From Burkholderiaceae bacterium (lineage in GTDB: Bacteria > Pseudomonadota > Gammaproteobacteria > Burkholderiales > Burkholderiaceae_B): a stretch of DNA of 64,000 nt. This document shows positions 45,873 to 55,946 of the stretch, in pieces. Location of the stretch: contig JAMNXR010000015.1 in the NCBI GenBank assembly GCA_023653055.1, forward strand, positions 1 to 64,000. The letters are read 5' to 3'. Each line of letters begins with the position of its first letter. Within the stretch, counting starts at the first letter, position 1. The notes beneath the pieces were generated by a model. The model was not told the origin of the DNA. It was given only the letters and a program-made list of their open reading frames with translations, and searched no databases. Both the position numbers and the translations under genes were made by a program.

Positions 45873-47045
45873 TTACTGGCCGCCTGCCGGTAAAGACTCG
45901 GACGAACGAACGGCTTCGAGCGCAGCCAAGCTACCGCTAATGTCAGGCAGAGGAATGGCAATCTGAATCGCGGAGAGCTCTCGTACCAAACGCAGTGCTG
46001 CGACAGTCTCTGAAGACTTTGGATCGTAGCGCGCTGTCAAACTTTGCTCAATCTGGGAGAGCTCCATCTTCCAGATGGGAGCCTGATGCATGAGCAGTGC
46101 CATCTGAGCGGTCAAAATGCGCGTCCGCAAATTGGCACGTAATAATGCACCCTGTTCCGGCGACATTAACAAGGCATTGGCATCGCTCACTCGCTGAATA
46201 CTCACCACCTCAGCGAACTCACGGGCGATCATCACAGCAAAGGCCTTAGACCAAACAAGAGAACGATCCAGCGCGGTTTCCCACCAAGCTTTTGTATCTT
46301 GGGCAGAGGGTTGAGCTTCGTTAGAGGATGATTTCGAGGGAAGCAGGCTTGCCGAAGGTGGCTGGGGCGCTGATGACTCCGTCACCACTTTAGGAGAGGC
46401 GGCATCGGGCAATAACAAGGGGGCCCGAGCCACTAGCGCACTGAGTGCTTCGAGGCGATTGGATAATTGAGGTACGTCTAAGAGAGGAACCGATCGCAAA
46501 CGATCAAGATCCAGACTCACCGTACGCTGGACAACTGCAAAACGCGACCGATCAGCACGAATCAAGAGCGACTGCGCGGCTTCTAACGTCACAATTGCGT
46601 TATTGACGTTGCCCGCGAGCTTTAACTGTTGGCTTGCAGTTGTCAGCAAGCGATCCAAATCATTAGCAAGTATGGCGTCCTCTGTACCCTTGTTTGCACC
46701 CGCCCAAAGTTGTTCAAGGGCTAAGTACTGACTTTTTGCTTCGAGATTCGCTTGTTCGAGCTGCGCAATACGACTGACCTGGGACTGGGCAAGGCTGAGC
46801 GCTTGGGACGAATCTTTGCGAGCATCGGAGACCTGAGTCGTGAGCGTTTGCAGTTGGGTGGCAACTTCACGCCCAATGGATTCAAATCGCTTTTGTTGAA
46901 ACCACGCCACACCTGCGGCCACCAATGCGATGAGAAAAAACATGATCGCAAACAACGTTGGCCAAGACGAACCACCCGTGCGCTTTTTAACCTTGAGTAA
47001 GGCCGCACTCTGTGGAGAATTGCTAGGAGGCTGTGTTTCAGTCAT
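45873..47045 (-). CDS. hemX: HemX-like uroporphyrinogen-III-associated membrane protein
   Basis: 390 residues with one N-terminal membrane helix (about 30-48, LFAIMFFLIALVAAGVAWF), a coiled-coil stretch after it (EVATQLQTLTTQVSDARK) and a long helical C-terminal domain. The HemX family is often annotated as uroporphyrinogen-III C-methyltransferase by position, but no SAM-methyltransferase motif is seen here. It lies between hemD and hemY with two bases to hemY. Confidence 0.88.
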   Translation of the reverse strand: MTETQPPSNSPQSAALLKVKKRTGGSSWPTLFAIMFFLIALVAAGVAWFQQKRFESIGREVATQLQTLTTQVSDARKDSSQALSLAQSQVSRIAQLEQANLEAKSQYLALEQLWAGANKGTEDAILANDLDRLLTTASQQLKLAGNVNNAIVTLEAAQSLLIRADRSRFAVVQRTVSLDLDRLRSVPLLDVPQLSNRLEALSALVARAPLLLPDAASPKVVTESSAPQPPSASLLPSKSSSNEAQPSAQDTKAWWETALDRSLVWSKAFAVMIAREFAEVVSIQRVSDANALLMSPEQGALLRANLRTRILTAQMALLMHQAPIWKMELSQIEQSLTARYDPKSSETVAALRLVRELSAIQIAIPLPDISGSLAALEAVRSSESLPAGGQ

Positions 47046-47073
47046 AGGCCGATTGTAGCCTCAGAATTAAGGA

Positions 47074-47886
47074 TCAGGGGGATGTGATATTGCGATGACT
47101 GAGCTGTTCGAACCCCTTCAAAATGACCTCATCCTCGGGACTCACCACCACCACCCGCTCATTGGCAATGGACTGACCCAGCAACTTTTCCAAAAGAGGC
47201 CTTAGACGTTCGTGGGTCAGGACAAAGCTGCTACGCGTAAACCAATCGGTCAAACCCAATTTTTGGAGGTTTTTGAAAACTGCTTCAACACCATGGGAAC
47301 TGGTCAGCAACCAGCTCGGTAAGGCACCCGCTTGCTGCAAAGCTAAAAAATGCTCGCTCAATGCCTGAGGCCACAGCGCAACCTGCCTGGTGTAGGCTTG
47401 ATAGAGCGTCACACTGGATCCAAGAAGCTGTAAGCGCTGGCTCAGCCATTCTCGACCGTCTTGACCACGCACAATCAGTACTTTTTCGAGCGGTTGCTTG
47501 AGTGCAACCAATAAGGGCCATAACGCTTCTGAGTCCTGCGCACGCTCAGCCTCTGGATGCAAAACGGACAAAGATTCTCCAAAGGCTCTGCGAATAGACG
47601 CAGCCGTCACGGGTCCCATACAGGCCGTCAAGGTAGATGGAGGCCAAACAAAAGTGTCGTCTTGCGAAAGTTGGGATTGATAGCCTGTCACGGCTGCACG
47701 ACTGACAAACACGATCAGATCAAAGGATTCAGGTCTTGGCACCTCGATTGCATCCGTCAACACCTCGCGAATTTCTAACGCAGGGCATTCCTTGACACAC
47801 CAACCGCGCCGCAACAATCCGTTCATCACAAACGTGTTGCGACCTGCTGGACGAGTCAAAATCGCCGTAGTTGGAGTGTGCGCCAT
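47074..47886 (-). CDS. hemD: Uroporphyrinogen-III synthase
   Basis: 270 residues, two Rossmann-like lobes as in HemD. It starts ILTRPAGRNTFVMNGLLRRG and contains SFDLIVFVSRAAVTGY and VLIVRGQDGREWLSQRL. HemD is poorly conserved, but the position between hemC (6 bases) and hemX makes the call strong. It closes and inverts ring D of hydroxymethylbilane. Confidence 0.9.
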   Translation of the reverse strand: MAHTPTTAILTRPAGRNTFVMNGLLRRGWCVKECPALEIREVLTDAIEVPRPESFDLIVFVSRAAVTGYQSQLSQDDTFVWPPSTLTACMGPVTAASIRRAFGESLSVLHPEAERAQDSEALWPLLVALKQPLEKVLIVRGQDGREWLSQRLQLLGSSVTLYQAYTRQVALWPQALSEHFLALQQAGALPSWLLTSSHGVEAVFKNLQKLGLTDWFTRSSFVLTHERLRPLLEKLLGQSIANERVVVVSPEDEVILKGFEQLSHRNITSP

Positions 47887-47892
47887 GGAATG

Positions 47893-48825
47893 TCAGGTAT
47901 TTTCGGACAGACTTGCAAGAATGTGATCTGCACCCTGTGCGATCAGATCATTTGCAATGTGCAAACCGATTTGCTCGGCTTGGGCCGCAGGCCCCTGCCG
48001 TGCTGCGCGATAAACAGTCTGACCATCTGGCGTCGCGACAAGTGCATGGACGCTTAGCTGTCCGTTCTCCAAACTTGCATAGGCCGCCAAAGGAACTTGG
48101 CAAGAACCACCGAGTGCACGGGAGACTGCACGCTCAGCTAACGTACATACTGTTGTATCAGGGCAAGCCAACGGGGCGAGAATTTCGCGCAAATCGGAAC
48201 GGGACTTCAAAATCTCAATACCGAGTGCACCTTGACCCGCTGCGGGAAGTGACTCTTCGGTTGTCATCCTTTGGCGAATTCGATGGCCCAGACCGAGACG
48301 TTCAAGGCCCGCTGCCGCCAAAATGATGGCGGAATATTGTCCACTATCAAGCTTGCCCAACCGCGTGTCAAGATTACCCCGCAAGGCTTGAATCAACAGG
48401 TGTGGAAAGCGCGCCTTCAGTTGGGCCTCTCGGCGCAAGCTCGACGTTCCCACCACAGCGCCAGCAGGGAGTGCAGACAAACTTTCAAAATCATTTGAGA
48501 CAAACGCGTCACGACAATCAGCCCGTGCCATGATGGTGGAAAGCTCAAACGTAGCCTCCATATCAACGGGAACATCTTTGAGTGAATGGACGGCCAAGTC
48601 AGCGCGTCCATCAAGCAAGGCATGCTCGAGCTCTTTGATAAAAAGACCTTTTCCACCCACTTTGGACAGACTGCGGTCGAGAATTTCATCGCCCCGTGTA
48701 CTAAGTTTGAGCAACTCGACTTGCGCCGAGGGGTACAACGCGAGCAAACGCGCTTGAACATGCTCAGCCTGCCAAAGTGCCAGGCGGCTGGCACGTGTTG
48801 CGATGACTAGTTTTCTAGTACTCAC
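47893..48825 (-). CDS. hemC: Porphobilinogen deaminase (hydroxymethylbilane synthase)
   Basis: 310 residues. Start [16 protein letters not shown], catalytic [19 protein letters not shown] and [12 protein letters not shown] (catalytic Asp), [20 protein letters not shown]-like [14 protein letters not shown], and the dipyrromethane cofactor cysteine C242 in [12 protein letters not shown]. It joins four porphobilinogens. First enzyme gene of the hem operon; the tiny membrane peptide gene is 10 bases upstream on the same strand. Confidence 0.95.
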   Translation of the reverse strand: MSTRKLVIATRASRLALWQAEHVQARLLALYPSAQVELLKLSTRGDEILDRSLSKVGGKGLFIKELEHALLDGRADLAVHSLKDVPVDMEATFELSTIMARADCRDAFVSNDFESLSALPAGAVVGTSSLRREAQLKARFPHLLIQALRGNLDTRLGKLDSGQYSAIILAAAGLERLGLGHRIRQRMTTEESLPAAGQGALGIEILKSRSDLREILAPLACPDTTVCTLAERAVSRALGGSCQVPLAAYASLENGQLSVHALVATPDGQTVYRAARQGPAAQAEQIGLHIANDLIAQGADHILASLSENT

Positions 48826-48835
48826 TCAATCACTC

Positions 48836-48943
48836 TCAGCGCAGGTAGTTAAAAATAACCGTCAAAACGATCCCGATGATACCGAGCAGGCTGAGCCACT
48901 GCAAAATTGTGAGCTGACGCTTTGGCTTGTTGGGTTCCATCAT
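48836..48943 (-). CDS. 35-residue single-helix membrane peptide
   Basis: A short frame on the minus strand: MMEPNKPKRQLTILQW then a hydrophobic run LSLLGIIGIVLTVIFNYLR and a stop. The first ten residues are polar and basic, so the helix (about 13-32) would insert with the N-terminus in the cytoplasm. GAGAG lies about six bases before the tandem ATG at 48943/48940. It sits just upstream of hemC and downstream of sucD. I do not recognise it; a protein this short is easily missed by gene callers. No function is claimed. Confidence 0.55.
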   Translation of the reverse strand: MMEPNKPKRQLTILQWLSLLGIIGIVLTVIFNYLR

Positions 48944-48963
48944 TTGTTCTCTCAAGATTAATA

Positions 48964-49000
48964 ACGCCGACTCGTCGAAGACGAGCCGGCGTATTTTTTT
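48964..49000 (+). terminator. Hairpin with T-run after the sucCD operon
   Basis: Stem of 12 paired bases with one mismatch (48964-48976 with 48980-48992), three-base loop, and seven T residues (48994-49000) on the plus strand. Both flanking genes are on the minus strand, where the hairpin is preceded by an A-run and followed by TTATTAAT. It may still end sucD transcripts. See findings. Confidence 0.6.
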
Positions 49001-49028
49001 ACAACGAACGTCGCGAAATCAGTAGTAC

Positions 49029-49910
49029 TTATAGCACCGACTTCAATAACTTACCCATCTCAGATGGATTCTTCGTTGTCCGGATCCCGCACGCTTCCAT
49101 GATCTCAAGCTTGGCATCCGCAGTATCTGCACCACCTGAAATCAAGGCGCCCGCGTGACCCATGCGCTTGCCGGCTGGTGCTGTGACACCTGCGATAAAA
49201 CCAACCATCGGCTTTTTCATATTGTCTTTCGCCCACAAAGCCGCGTTGACTTCGTCTGGACCACCAATTTCACCGATCATGATGACGGCATCAGTATCTG
49301 GATCATCATTAAACATTTTGAGCACATCAACGTGCTTCATACCGTTAATGGGATCACCACCAATTCCCACTGCACTGGATTGTCCGAGGCCCAGCTCAGT
49401 GACTTGAGCGACGGCTTCGTATGTCAGGGTACCTGAACGGCTGACAATACCGATACGACCCTTGCGATGAATATGTCCAGGCATGATGCCGATTTTGATT
49501 TCGTCTGGCGTGATCAAGCCTGGGCAATTTGGGCCAAGCAGCAATGTCTTGCTGTTCATTTTTGCCATGCGATCTTTGATTTCGAGCAGATCGCGAACAG
49601 GAATACCCTCGGTGATACAAATCACCAAATCCAATTCGGCCTCAATGCCTTCCCAGATTGCGGCGGCAGCGCCAGCAGGCGGCACATAAATCACAGAGAC
49701 ATTGGCACCCGTTTCGGCTTTAGCGTCTTTAACTGATGCGAAAATCGGGATGCCTTCAAAATCTTCGCCCGCCTTTTTGGGGTGAACGCCAGCCACAAAC
49801 GCGGCTTGTCCGTTCGCATACGCACGCGAAGTCCGTGTGTGGAACTGACCGGTTTTACCGGTAATTCCTTGGGTGATGACTTTAGTATCTTTATTGATAA
49901 GAATCGACAT
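49029..49910 (-). CDS. sucD: Succinyl-CoA ligase, alpha subunit
   Basis: 293 residues. CoA-binding Rossmann domain with GITGKTGQFHTRTSRAYANG and SRSGTLTYEAV, and the phosphohistidine H252 in RMGHAGALISGG. With SucC it makes ATP or GTP from succinyl-CoA in the TCA cycle. Starts 19 bases after sucC. Confidence 0.96.
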   Translation of the reverse strand: MSILINKDTKVITQGITGKTGQFHTRTSRAYANGQAAFVAGVHPKKAGEDFEGIPIFASVKDAKAETGANVSVIYVPPAGAAAAIWEGIEAELDLVICITEGIPVRDLLEIKDRMAKMNSKTLLLGPNCPGLITPDEIKIGIMPGHIHRKGRIGIVSRSGTLTYEAVAQVTELGLGQSSAVGIGGDPINGMKHVDVLKMFNDDPDTDAVIMIGEIGGPDEVNAALWAKDNMKKPMVGFIAGVTAPAGKRMGHAGALISGGADTADAKLEIMEACGIRTTKNPSEMGKLLKSVL

Positions 49911-49929
49911 TTCAGAATCCCTGGCAGAA

Positions 49930-51090
49930 TTATTTGGCTGCTGCGACGACTCGGGTGGCCGCGTCGGCCATCGTGTCAGCGCTGATGATAGGCAGGCCAG
50001 AATCGGCCAACATTTTCTTGCCCAACTCTTCGTTGGTGCCCTTCATACGCACCACGAGTGGCACGTTGAGATTGACGGCTTTACAAGCGGTAATGATGCC
50101 CTGAGCAATCACATCGCAGCGCATAATGCCGCCGAAAATATTGACCAAAATGGCCTTGGTGCCTTTGTTCGCAAGCATGATCTTGAATGCTTCGGTCACT
50201 CGCTCTGCCGTTGCACTGCCGCCCACGTCTAGAAAGTTTGCAGGCTCGCCGCCAAACAACTTGATCGTGTCCATCGTCGCCATGGCCAAGCCTGCACCAT
50301 TCACCAAGCAGCCGATGTTTCCATCTAGCTGAATGTAAGCAAGCTCATGTTTGCTGGCTTCGATCTCGGCTGGATCTTCTTCGTCCAAGTCACGATAAGC
50401 GACAAGCTCAGGGTGACGGAACAGCGCATTCGGATCAAAATTGAATTTGGCATCCAACGCAATAATGTCGCCTGAACCCGTCAAAATCAGCGGATTAATT
50501 TCGGCAAGCGATGCATCCGTGTACCAATAGGCCTTGTAGAGTTTTTGAAACTCAGCACATGCTTTTTTAACGGAAGCTTCTGGCACACCAATACCACGTG
50601 CTAAGCCAGCGGCCTCATCGTCCGTCAGGCCTTTGCCAGGATCAACAAACACCTTTAGAATCTTTTCCGGATGTTTTTCCGCGACTTCCTCGACATCCAT
50701 ACCGCCTTCGCTGGAGGCCATCACGCACACACGTTGCGTGCCACGGTCTGTCACGATACCGACGTAGTATTCCTTTTTGATGTCAGCGCCCTCTTCGACC
50801 AGCAAACGACGCACTTTTTGACCCTGAGGGCTCGTCTGATGCGTGATCAGCTGCATGCCTAGGATCTCTGACGAGATCTGGCGTACTTCGTCGATCGAAC
50901 GTGCCAGCTTGACGCCGCCGCCCTTTCCGCGACCACCTGCGTGGATCTGCGCTTTCACCACCCAAACGGGGCCACCGAGTTTTTTAGCAGCGTCTACAGC
51001 CTCATCCACGCTAAACGCGGGAAAGCCTTGAGGAACGACTACACCAAACTTTCGAAGCAATTCTTTGCCTTGATACTCATGGATTTTCAT
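49930..51090 (-). CDS. sucC: Succinyl-CoA ligase, beta subunit
   Basis: 386 residues. [22 protein letters not shown], the ATP-grasp segment [13 protein letters not shown], and [21 protein letters not shown] and [18 protein letters not shown] match SucC. Upstream gene of sucC-sucD, with the DUF2889 gene about 48 bases upstream. Confidence 0.96.
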   Translation of the reverse strand: MKIHEYQGKELLRKFGVVVPQGFPAFSVDEAVDAAKKLGGPVWVVKAQIHAGGRGKGGGVKLARSIDEVRQISSEILGMQLITHQTSPQGQKVRRLLVEEGADIKKEYYVGIVTDRGTQRVCVMASSEGGMDVEEVAEKHPEKILKVFVDPGKGLTDDEAAGLARGIGVPEASVKKACAEFQKLYKAYWYTDASLAEINPLILTGSGDIIALDAKFNFDPNALFRHPELVAYRDLDEEDPAEIEASKHELAYIQLDGNIGCLVNGAGLAMATMDTIKLFGGEPANFLDVGGSATAERVTEAFKIMLANKGTKAILVNIFGGIMRCDVIAQGIITACKAVNLNVPLVVRMKGTNEELGKKMLADSGLPIISADTMADAATRVVAAAK

Positions 51091-51137
51091 GGGAATCCTG
51101 TCCGTCCAAAAAAACTAAAAATCGATTACCTGACGAA

Positions 51138-51713
51138 CTAAATGCCAGGCGCCGGGGTTGTTGCATTTGAATTTACGTACCACTGCGGATAGTGTTCTTT
51201 TGTGACCTCGCCATCAGGTCGCCAGGCATAACACCCCCCCATTTGAAAAGGTCTTCTGCCGGCTGACTCAGCCTCTACACGCTTTTGTCCTGCCATGCTC
51301 TGCACAGCTGCAGTAGGAAGCACCGTGGCCAGTTCTGTCATGTGCGTGCAGCCAGCTGTCCGTCCAAAGCGCTCTTTAACCTGCTGACGAAAGCTTTTTA
51401 ATAAGTTCATACCCACCAGATCCTGGTAAGCCTCAGTGATAGCCGTACACGAAACACCGAAGGGCGCTGCATCATAGAGCGCAATCGCTTCTTTGATTTC
51501 GAAATCACGGTTGATCGTAATGCGTAAATGCATGTGATGGACAGGTTGTCCAGCTGGCTGAACCGTGCCATTGCGCTTGGTAAACGAGTAGGATTTATTG
51601 TCGATCAACTCAGCCTCAATATCCCAGAGTCCATCCTCGCGCTCGAAGGAATGAACCTGAATCGAGCGGTTATGCATCGGTTTACGAGGACTAACGGGCG
51701 CTGGAAGCGGCAT
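51138..51713 (-). CDS. DUF2889 domain protein
   Basis: 191 residues, single DUF2889 domain. Visible conserved parts are DGLWDIEAELIDNKSY, HHMHLRITINRDFEI, and RFGRTAGCTHMTELATVLPTAA, which hold conserved His/Cys/Asp residues. The family function is not known to me. It lies between recX and sucC on the minus strand; the neighbours are housekeeping and give no clear hint. ATG at 51713. Confidence 0.85.
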   Translation of the reverse strand: MPLPAPVSPRKPMHNRSIQVHSFEREDGLWDIEAELIDNKSYSFTKRNGTVQPAGQPVHHMHLRITINRDFEIKEAIALYDAAPFGVSCTAITEAYQDLVGMNLLKSFRQQVKERFGRTAGCTHMTELATVLPTAAVQSMAGQKRVEAESAGRRPFQMGGCYAWRPDGEVTKEHYPQWYVNSNATTPAPGI

Positions 51714-51783
51714 ATTGGATCAAATGGTCGAATGACACATTGCAACAAAAATTAAAAGTATAGCGCAGCCTAGACGACATCAC

Positions 51784-52296
51784 CTAGTCTTCGTCAATGC
51801 CGGGGTTTTTTAGAACCCGCCTAATAATCTCGGTCGAAAAACCCCGCGAGGCTAAAAATCGACCTTGTTTTGCGTATTCCGATGGAGATAAAGGATTACC
51901 AGTGCTTGAAAACTTTCTGCTCCAGACCGCCTGCGCACGAGAAAGCTCTGATTCTTTTAGCTCGGATTGAACGGCTGCGATGGCCTCTGCAGGTATGCCT
52001 TGCAATTTGAGGTCTTGAACGATTTTTGCCGAACCGTGCGCGGAAGCTTTGCGATGCACCCAGCCTTGGGTAAAGCGTTCATCAGACTGCCAACCCGCTT
52101 TGGCAAGATCATCCAGAACTTTGTCTAACGCCTCCTGGCTGTCCGCGTGCGGGGCAAGCTTGCGCTGAAGCTCAACGCGGCTGTGCTCCCGACGAGACAG
52201 CAAACCCACGGCTCTGGCCTTAAGGGAAAGGCCAGGCCGTGGTGCTGCAGGCTTGGGACCCACTTCGAACTCTTCATCTGCTGCGTCGTGTGACAC
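51784..52296 (-). CDS. recX: Regulatory protein RecX
   Basis: 170 residues, all helical, with LSRREHSRVELQRKL, FTQGWVHRKASAHGSAKI and ILQ-type GIPAEAIAAV motifs of RecX. It caps RecA filaments and modulates recombination. The start is GTG at 52296; GAG about eight bases upstream is a weak site. Directly downstream of recA (70 bases), the classical order, and so likely under the same SOS promoter. Confidence 0.92.
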   Translation of the reverse strand: MSHDAADEEFEVGPKPAAPRPGLSLKARAVGLLSRREHSRVELQRKLAPHADSQEALDKVLDDLAKAGWQSDERFTQGWVHRKASAHGSAKIVQDLKLQGIPAEAIAAVQSELKESELSRAQAVWSRKFSSTGNPLSPSEYAKQGRFLASRGFSTEIIRRVLKNPGIDED

Positions 52297-52366
52297 GGAA
52301 GCTCATCTTGAGTGTTTATGACACATTTGCTTGGTACTGTTTAATCATTGCTGACGACTTGATTGC

Positions 52367-53500
52367 TTATTGCTCATCCTCGAGATCAGGCTCAGCCGCG
52401 ACGAGTTTGCTTGCTTTGGTGGCTTTGGCTGTCGTTGCAGCGCTCGTCCCCGCAGCGGTACCGGCTGGTGCGCCACCAACACGCGGCACAACACCGAGCT
52501 GTTCGCGCACGCGATTTTCAATCTCAATCGCCATTGCAGGATGCTCGCGCAAGAAATCACGGACGTTGTCCCTACCCTGGCCAATACGTTCACCGTTGTA
52601 GCTAAACCACGCACCGGCCTTATCAACAATTCCGGCCGTAACCCCTAAGTCAAGGATCTCGCCTTCGCGAGAGATACCGGCGCCGTACATAATATCGAAC
52701 TCGGCTTGCTTGAACGGAGGAGCAATCTTGTTTTTAACGACTTTGACGCGAGTTTCGTTACCGACCACCTCATCGCCCTTTTTAATGGCACCGATGCGTC
52801 GAATATCCAAGCGGACAGACGCATAAAACTTGAGTGCGTTACCACCTGTGGTGGTTTCAGGGCTACCAAACATCACGCCAATTTTCATGCGGATCTGGTT
52901 AATAAAAATCACCATGCAATTGGTGCGCTTGATGCTAGCGGTGAGTTTGCGCAGGGCTTGGCTCATGAGGCGCGCCTGTAAACCCGGCAGGGAATCACCC
53001 ATTTCACCCTCGATTTCCGCTTTGGGCACCAAGGCTGCAACAGAGTCAATCACAATGAGATCCACCGAGCCTGAGCGCACCAAAGCGTCAGTAATTTCGA
53101 GCGCCTGCTCACCGGTGTCTGGCTGGGAAATCAGCAGATCAGTCAAATTGACACCGAGCTTGGAGGCGTATTGGACATCAAGCGCATGCTCCGCATCGAT
53201 AAATGCGCATGTACCACCAACCTTTTGCATTTCGGCAATGACTTGGAGGGTCAAGGTCGTTTTTCCGGAAGACTCAGGACCATAAATTTCAACAACACGA
53301 CCACGCGGGAGTCCACCAACGCCTAGCGCAACATCCAATCCCAACGAGCCTGTGGAAACAACCTGGATATCGTGTTCGACTTCGTTATCGCCGTAACGCA
53401 TGACTGAGCCCTTGCCAAACTGCTTTTCGATCTGGGAGAGCGCAGCAGCCAATGCCTTATCTTTTTCCGCAGAGCCGGCCTTGAGGGTTTTATCATCCAT
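52367..53500 (-). CDS. recA: Recombinase A
   Basis: 377 residues; ATP-dependent strand exchange and LexA cleavage co-protease. Walker A GPESSGKT at 74-81, Walker [12 protein letters not shown]2 loop [22 protein letters not shown]. The C-terminal tail is acidic with an Ala/Thr-rich linker. AAGGAA lies before the ATG at 53500. Upstream is a LexA box in the promoter (53562-53577). Confidence 0.98.
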   Translation of the reverse strand: MDDKTLKAGSAEKDKALAAALSQIEKQFGKGSVMRYGDNEVEHDIQVVSTGSLGLDVALGVGGLPRGRVVEIYGPESSGKTTLTLQVIAEMQKVGGTCAFIDAEHALDVQYASKLGVNLTDLLISQPDTGEQALEITDALVRSGSVDLIVIDSVAALVPKAEIEGEMGDSLPGLQARLMSQALRKLTASIKRTNCMVIFINQIRMKIGVMFGSPETTTGGNALKFYASVRLDIRRIGAIKKGDEVVGNETRVKVVKNKIAPPFKQAEFDIMYGAGISREGEILDLGVTAGIVDKAGAWFSYNGERIGQGRDNVRDFLREHPAMAIEIENRVREQLGVVPRVGGAPAGTAAGTSAATTAKATKASKLVAAEPDLEDEQ

Positions 53501-53555
53501 GGAAGTTCCTTAAATAAATGGACAGTGAATTTGGATTTTGAAATTATTGCATTCA

Positions 53556-53585
53556 ATTATACTGTACAAATAAACAGTATGACAA
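53556..53585 (-). promoter_or_regulatory. recA promoter with LexA (SOS) box
   Basis: Minus-strand -35 TTGTCA (53585-53580), 18-base spacer, -10 TATAAT (53561-53556). The spacer contains CTGTACAAATAAACAG (53562-53577), an exact CTG-N10-CAG LexA site inside a larger ATACTGT/ACAGTAT dyad (53559-53580). LexA bound there would block RNA polymerase directly. Leader about 50 bases. Confidence 0.88.
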
Positions 53586-53714
53586 TAGTTTCACCAATTT
53601 CTCTTTAATGCCTCGTCACACGCTAGGGTTTACACGTATTTGGTCGCTCTGACTAACGCACAAACCACACGACTGTGCCAGAATGGGCAATCAAGTTTTA
53701 GCTCAACAATCACC

Positions 53715-54392
53715 ATGCGTATTCTGATTGCCGAAGATGACAGTATTTTGGCCGATGGCTTGACACGTTCCTTGCGTCAAAACGGTTACGCAGTCGATGC
53801 CGTCAGCGATGGCCTTGCCGCGGACTCGGCCTTGCGCTCACAAGAATTTGATTTGCTCATTTTGGATCTTGGCCTGCCACGGATGTCAGGCTTAGAGGTA
53901 CTGAGCAATCTACGCAGTAAAAATTCACATTTGCCCGTATTGATTTTGACCGCGGCAGATAGCGTTGAACAACGCGTCAAAGGACTTGATCTCGGCGCGG
54001 ACGACTATATGGCCAAGCCCTTTTCACTTTCAGAGCTTGAAGCGCGCGTCAGAGCGCTCGCGCGTAGAGGCGCTGGTGGCGGCTCAACCATTCTGCGACA
54101 TGGTCGGCTAGAGTTTGATCAAACAGGTCGTGTGGCAGTCGTTGACCAGCAAACCTTGGAGCTCTCGGCGCGCGAGGTCAGCTTGCTTGAGATTTTGCTC
54201 ACTCGCAGCGGTCGAATGGTCAGCAAAACGCAAATCGTTGACCACTTGTGCGAATGGGGAGAGGAAGTCAGCTCAAACGCGATTGAGGTATATGTTCATC
54301 GTTTACGTAAAAAACTTGAACCGAGTGGCGTCAAAATTGCGACGGTACGTGGATTAGGTTATTGCCTAGAGCGTGACTCGAGCTCCGCATGA
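53715..54392 (+). CDS. OmpR/TctD-type response regulator
   Basis: 225 residues from the ATG at 53715 (the ORF extends further up but the receiver starts here). Receiver domain with AEDDSILADGL, phosphoacceptor D51 (LILDLGLPRMSG), T in LTAAD and K in MAKPFSL; winged helix C-terminal (ELSAREVSLLEILL, VEVYVHRLRKKLEP-like). The four-base overlap with the kinase means one mRNA. Closest group is QseB/TctD/PmrA, from overall look. Divergent from recA. Confidence 0.93.
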   Translation: MRILIAEDDSILADGLTRSLRQNGYAVDAVSDGLAADSALRSQEFDLLILDLGLPRMSGLEVLSNLRSKNSHLPVLILTAADSVEQRVKGLDLGADDYMAKPFSLSELEARVRALARRGAGGGSTILRHGRLEFDQTGRVAVVDQQTLELSAREVSLLEILLTRSGRMVSKTQIVDHLCEWGEEVSSNAIEVYVHRLRKKLEPSGVKIATVRGLGYCLERDSSSA

Positions 54393-55885
54393 GCGGCATG
54401 GGCCATATTGATGGACACACAGTGATTCAGACTGGAGCGAAAGCGAACGCGGATTTTTCACGCAGATCCCTATTGGGTGAAATTTTAGATTGGATGCTTG
54501 CACCGCTTTTTTTACTCTGGCCCATGAGTATTGCGATCACGTATGTCGTCGCTCAAAATCTAGCGAATCTTCCTTACGATTTAGGCCTGGCAAATGCCTT
54601 GCAAGTTCTGGGGCAACAAATTGAAGTTCATGAGGATGCGGTGTCACTCCCAATCTCTGCGCCCGCGCGACTCGCACTTAGAATTCGGGAAAATGATGGT
54701 GTATTTTGGAAAGCCATCGGCCCCGGTGGTGACCTGCTGGGCGGTGACGGAGAGCTTCCAAGCCCCGAGCGTACCCCTCACGATCAACCTAACATCACTT
54801 ATTACGAAAATCACACGCTCAGAGACTTTGAAATCCGTATCGCCTATACGTGGATGGACTTAAGCGCTCGTGGCTCCGGACCAGTGCTGTTAGTGGCGGC
54901 CGAATCCGTGGATCGACGTACACAATTGGCCAATGACATTATCAAGGGTGTGATTATTCCTCAGTTTATTGTGCTGCCAATTGCCGTATTACTGGTGTGG
55001 TTTGGACTTTCCCGGGGTGTAGCGCCGATCAATGCCCTGCAGCGAAGACTCAGAGCGCGAAAACCTGACGATCTTTCGCCGATTGATGAGCGTCTCGCGC
55101 CCTCTGAAATCGGTCCGCTGATCACGGCCATGAACGACCTGTTAAGCCGACTAGAAGCGACCCTGCTCGCTCAAAAACGTTTTGTCGCGGATGCCGCACA
55201 CCAACTTAAGACTCCGCTGGCGGGACTTCGCACCCAAGCTGAACTTGCGATGAGAGGTGAACCACAAGCCAACACGCAGGCAAGTCTTGAGCAAATCATT
55301 GCAGGCACGACCCGGGCTACCAGGTTGGTCAATCAGCTTTTATTGATGGCCAATGCAGAAAATCCAAACACGATGGAAATGTCGAAAATGGATTTGACGC
55401 ATCTTGCGCAGGACCACATCCACAAATGGATTCATGTTGCTCTTCAGAAAAATATTGATCTCGGCTTTGAAGGCTCGGACCAACCGCTTTATATCAGGGG
55501 TCAAAGTCTCCTGCTAGGTGAAGCACTCAATAACCTCATCGATAACGCCATTCGTTACACCCCTGCGCATGGTCACATTACGGTCAGTATTCACGCGCAT
55601 GGAAAACGCGTTGTCTTGGCAGTGGAAGACTCTGGTCCAGGTATTGCACCGGAAGAGCGCGAACGCGTGTTTGATCGGTTCTACAGGGTACTGGGCTCTG
55701 GCGTTGATGGCAGTGGTCTTGGACTCGCGATCGTTCGGGAAATTGCCCTGCGTCATGAAGCCAGCATTGTGATCACGGATACGCATCGCAAACACTCCGA
55801 TCCAAAGGCAACAGGCACACGCATCGAATTGCAATTTTCATCTATGTTGCAGCGCACACTTAGCGCACCAGGCGCAGAGGGTTAA
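54389..55885 (+). CDS. TctE-like sensor histidine kinase
   Basis: 498 residues. Two membrane helices (about 36-58 and 186-206) border a periplasmic sensor region of about 125 residues, then HAMP-like linker, H271 in AAHQLKTPLAGLRTQAE, N-box LNNLIDNAIRYTP, D-box VEDSGPGIAPEE and GLGLAIVREIA. The periplasmic part resembles TctE/QseC-type sensors of carboxylates, from general layout. Downstream genes include a sodium/carboxylate-type symporter, which fits. Confidence 0.92.
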   Translation: MSGMGHIDGHTVIQTGAKANADFSRRSLLGEILDWMLAPLFLLWPMSIAITYVVAQNLANLPYDLGLANALQVLGQQIEVHEDAVSLPISAPARLALRIRENDGVFWKAIGPGGDLLGGDGELPSPERTPHDQPNITYYENHTLRDFEIRIAYTWMDLSARGSGPVLLVAAESVDRRTQLANDIIKGVIIPQFIVLPIAVLLVWFGLSRGVAPINALQRRLRARKPDDLSPIDERLAPSEIGPLITAMNDLLSRLEATLLAQKRFVADAAHQLKTPLAGLRTQAELAMRGEPQANTQASLEQIIAGTTRATRLVNQLLLMANAENPNTMEMSKMDLTHLAQDHIHKWIHVALQKNIDLGFEGSDQPLYIRGQSLLLGEALNNLIDNAIRYTPAHGHITVSIHAHGKRVVLAVEDSGPGIAPEERERVFDRFYRVLGSGVDGSGLGLAIVREIALRHEASIVITDTHRKHSDPKATGTRIELQFSSMLQRTLSAPGAEG

Positions 55886-55946
55886 CCCTTTATTTTTAGG
55901 GTAAAAAACTAGCAATTTTGATTGATCCGCAACACTTAATGTTCTA

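Noticed and set aside
45873-47045. SAM uroporphyrinogen methyltransferase activity for HemX
   Set aside because: No SAM-binding or CysG-type motif; the family name is by position only.
55886-55915. Weak hairpin after the TctE-like kinase
   Set aside because: CCCT/AGGG stem is too short to be scored as a terminator with confidence.
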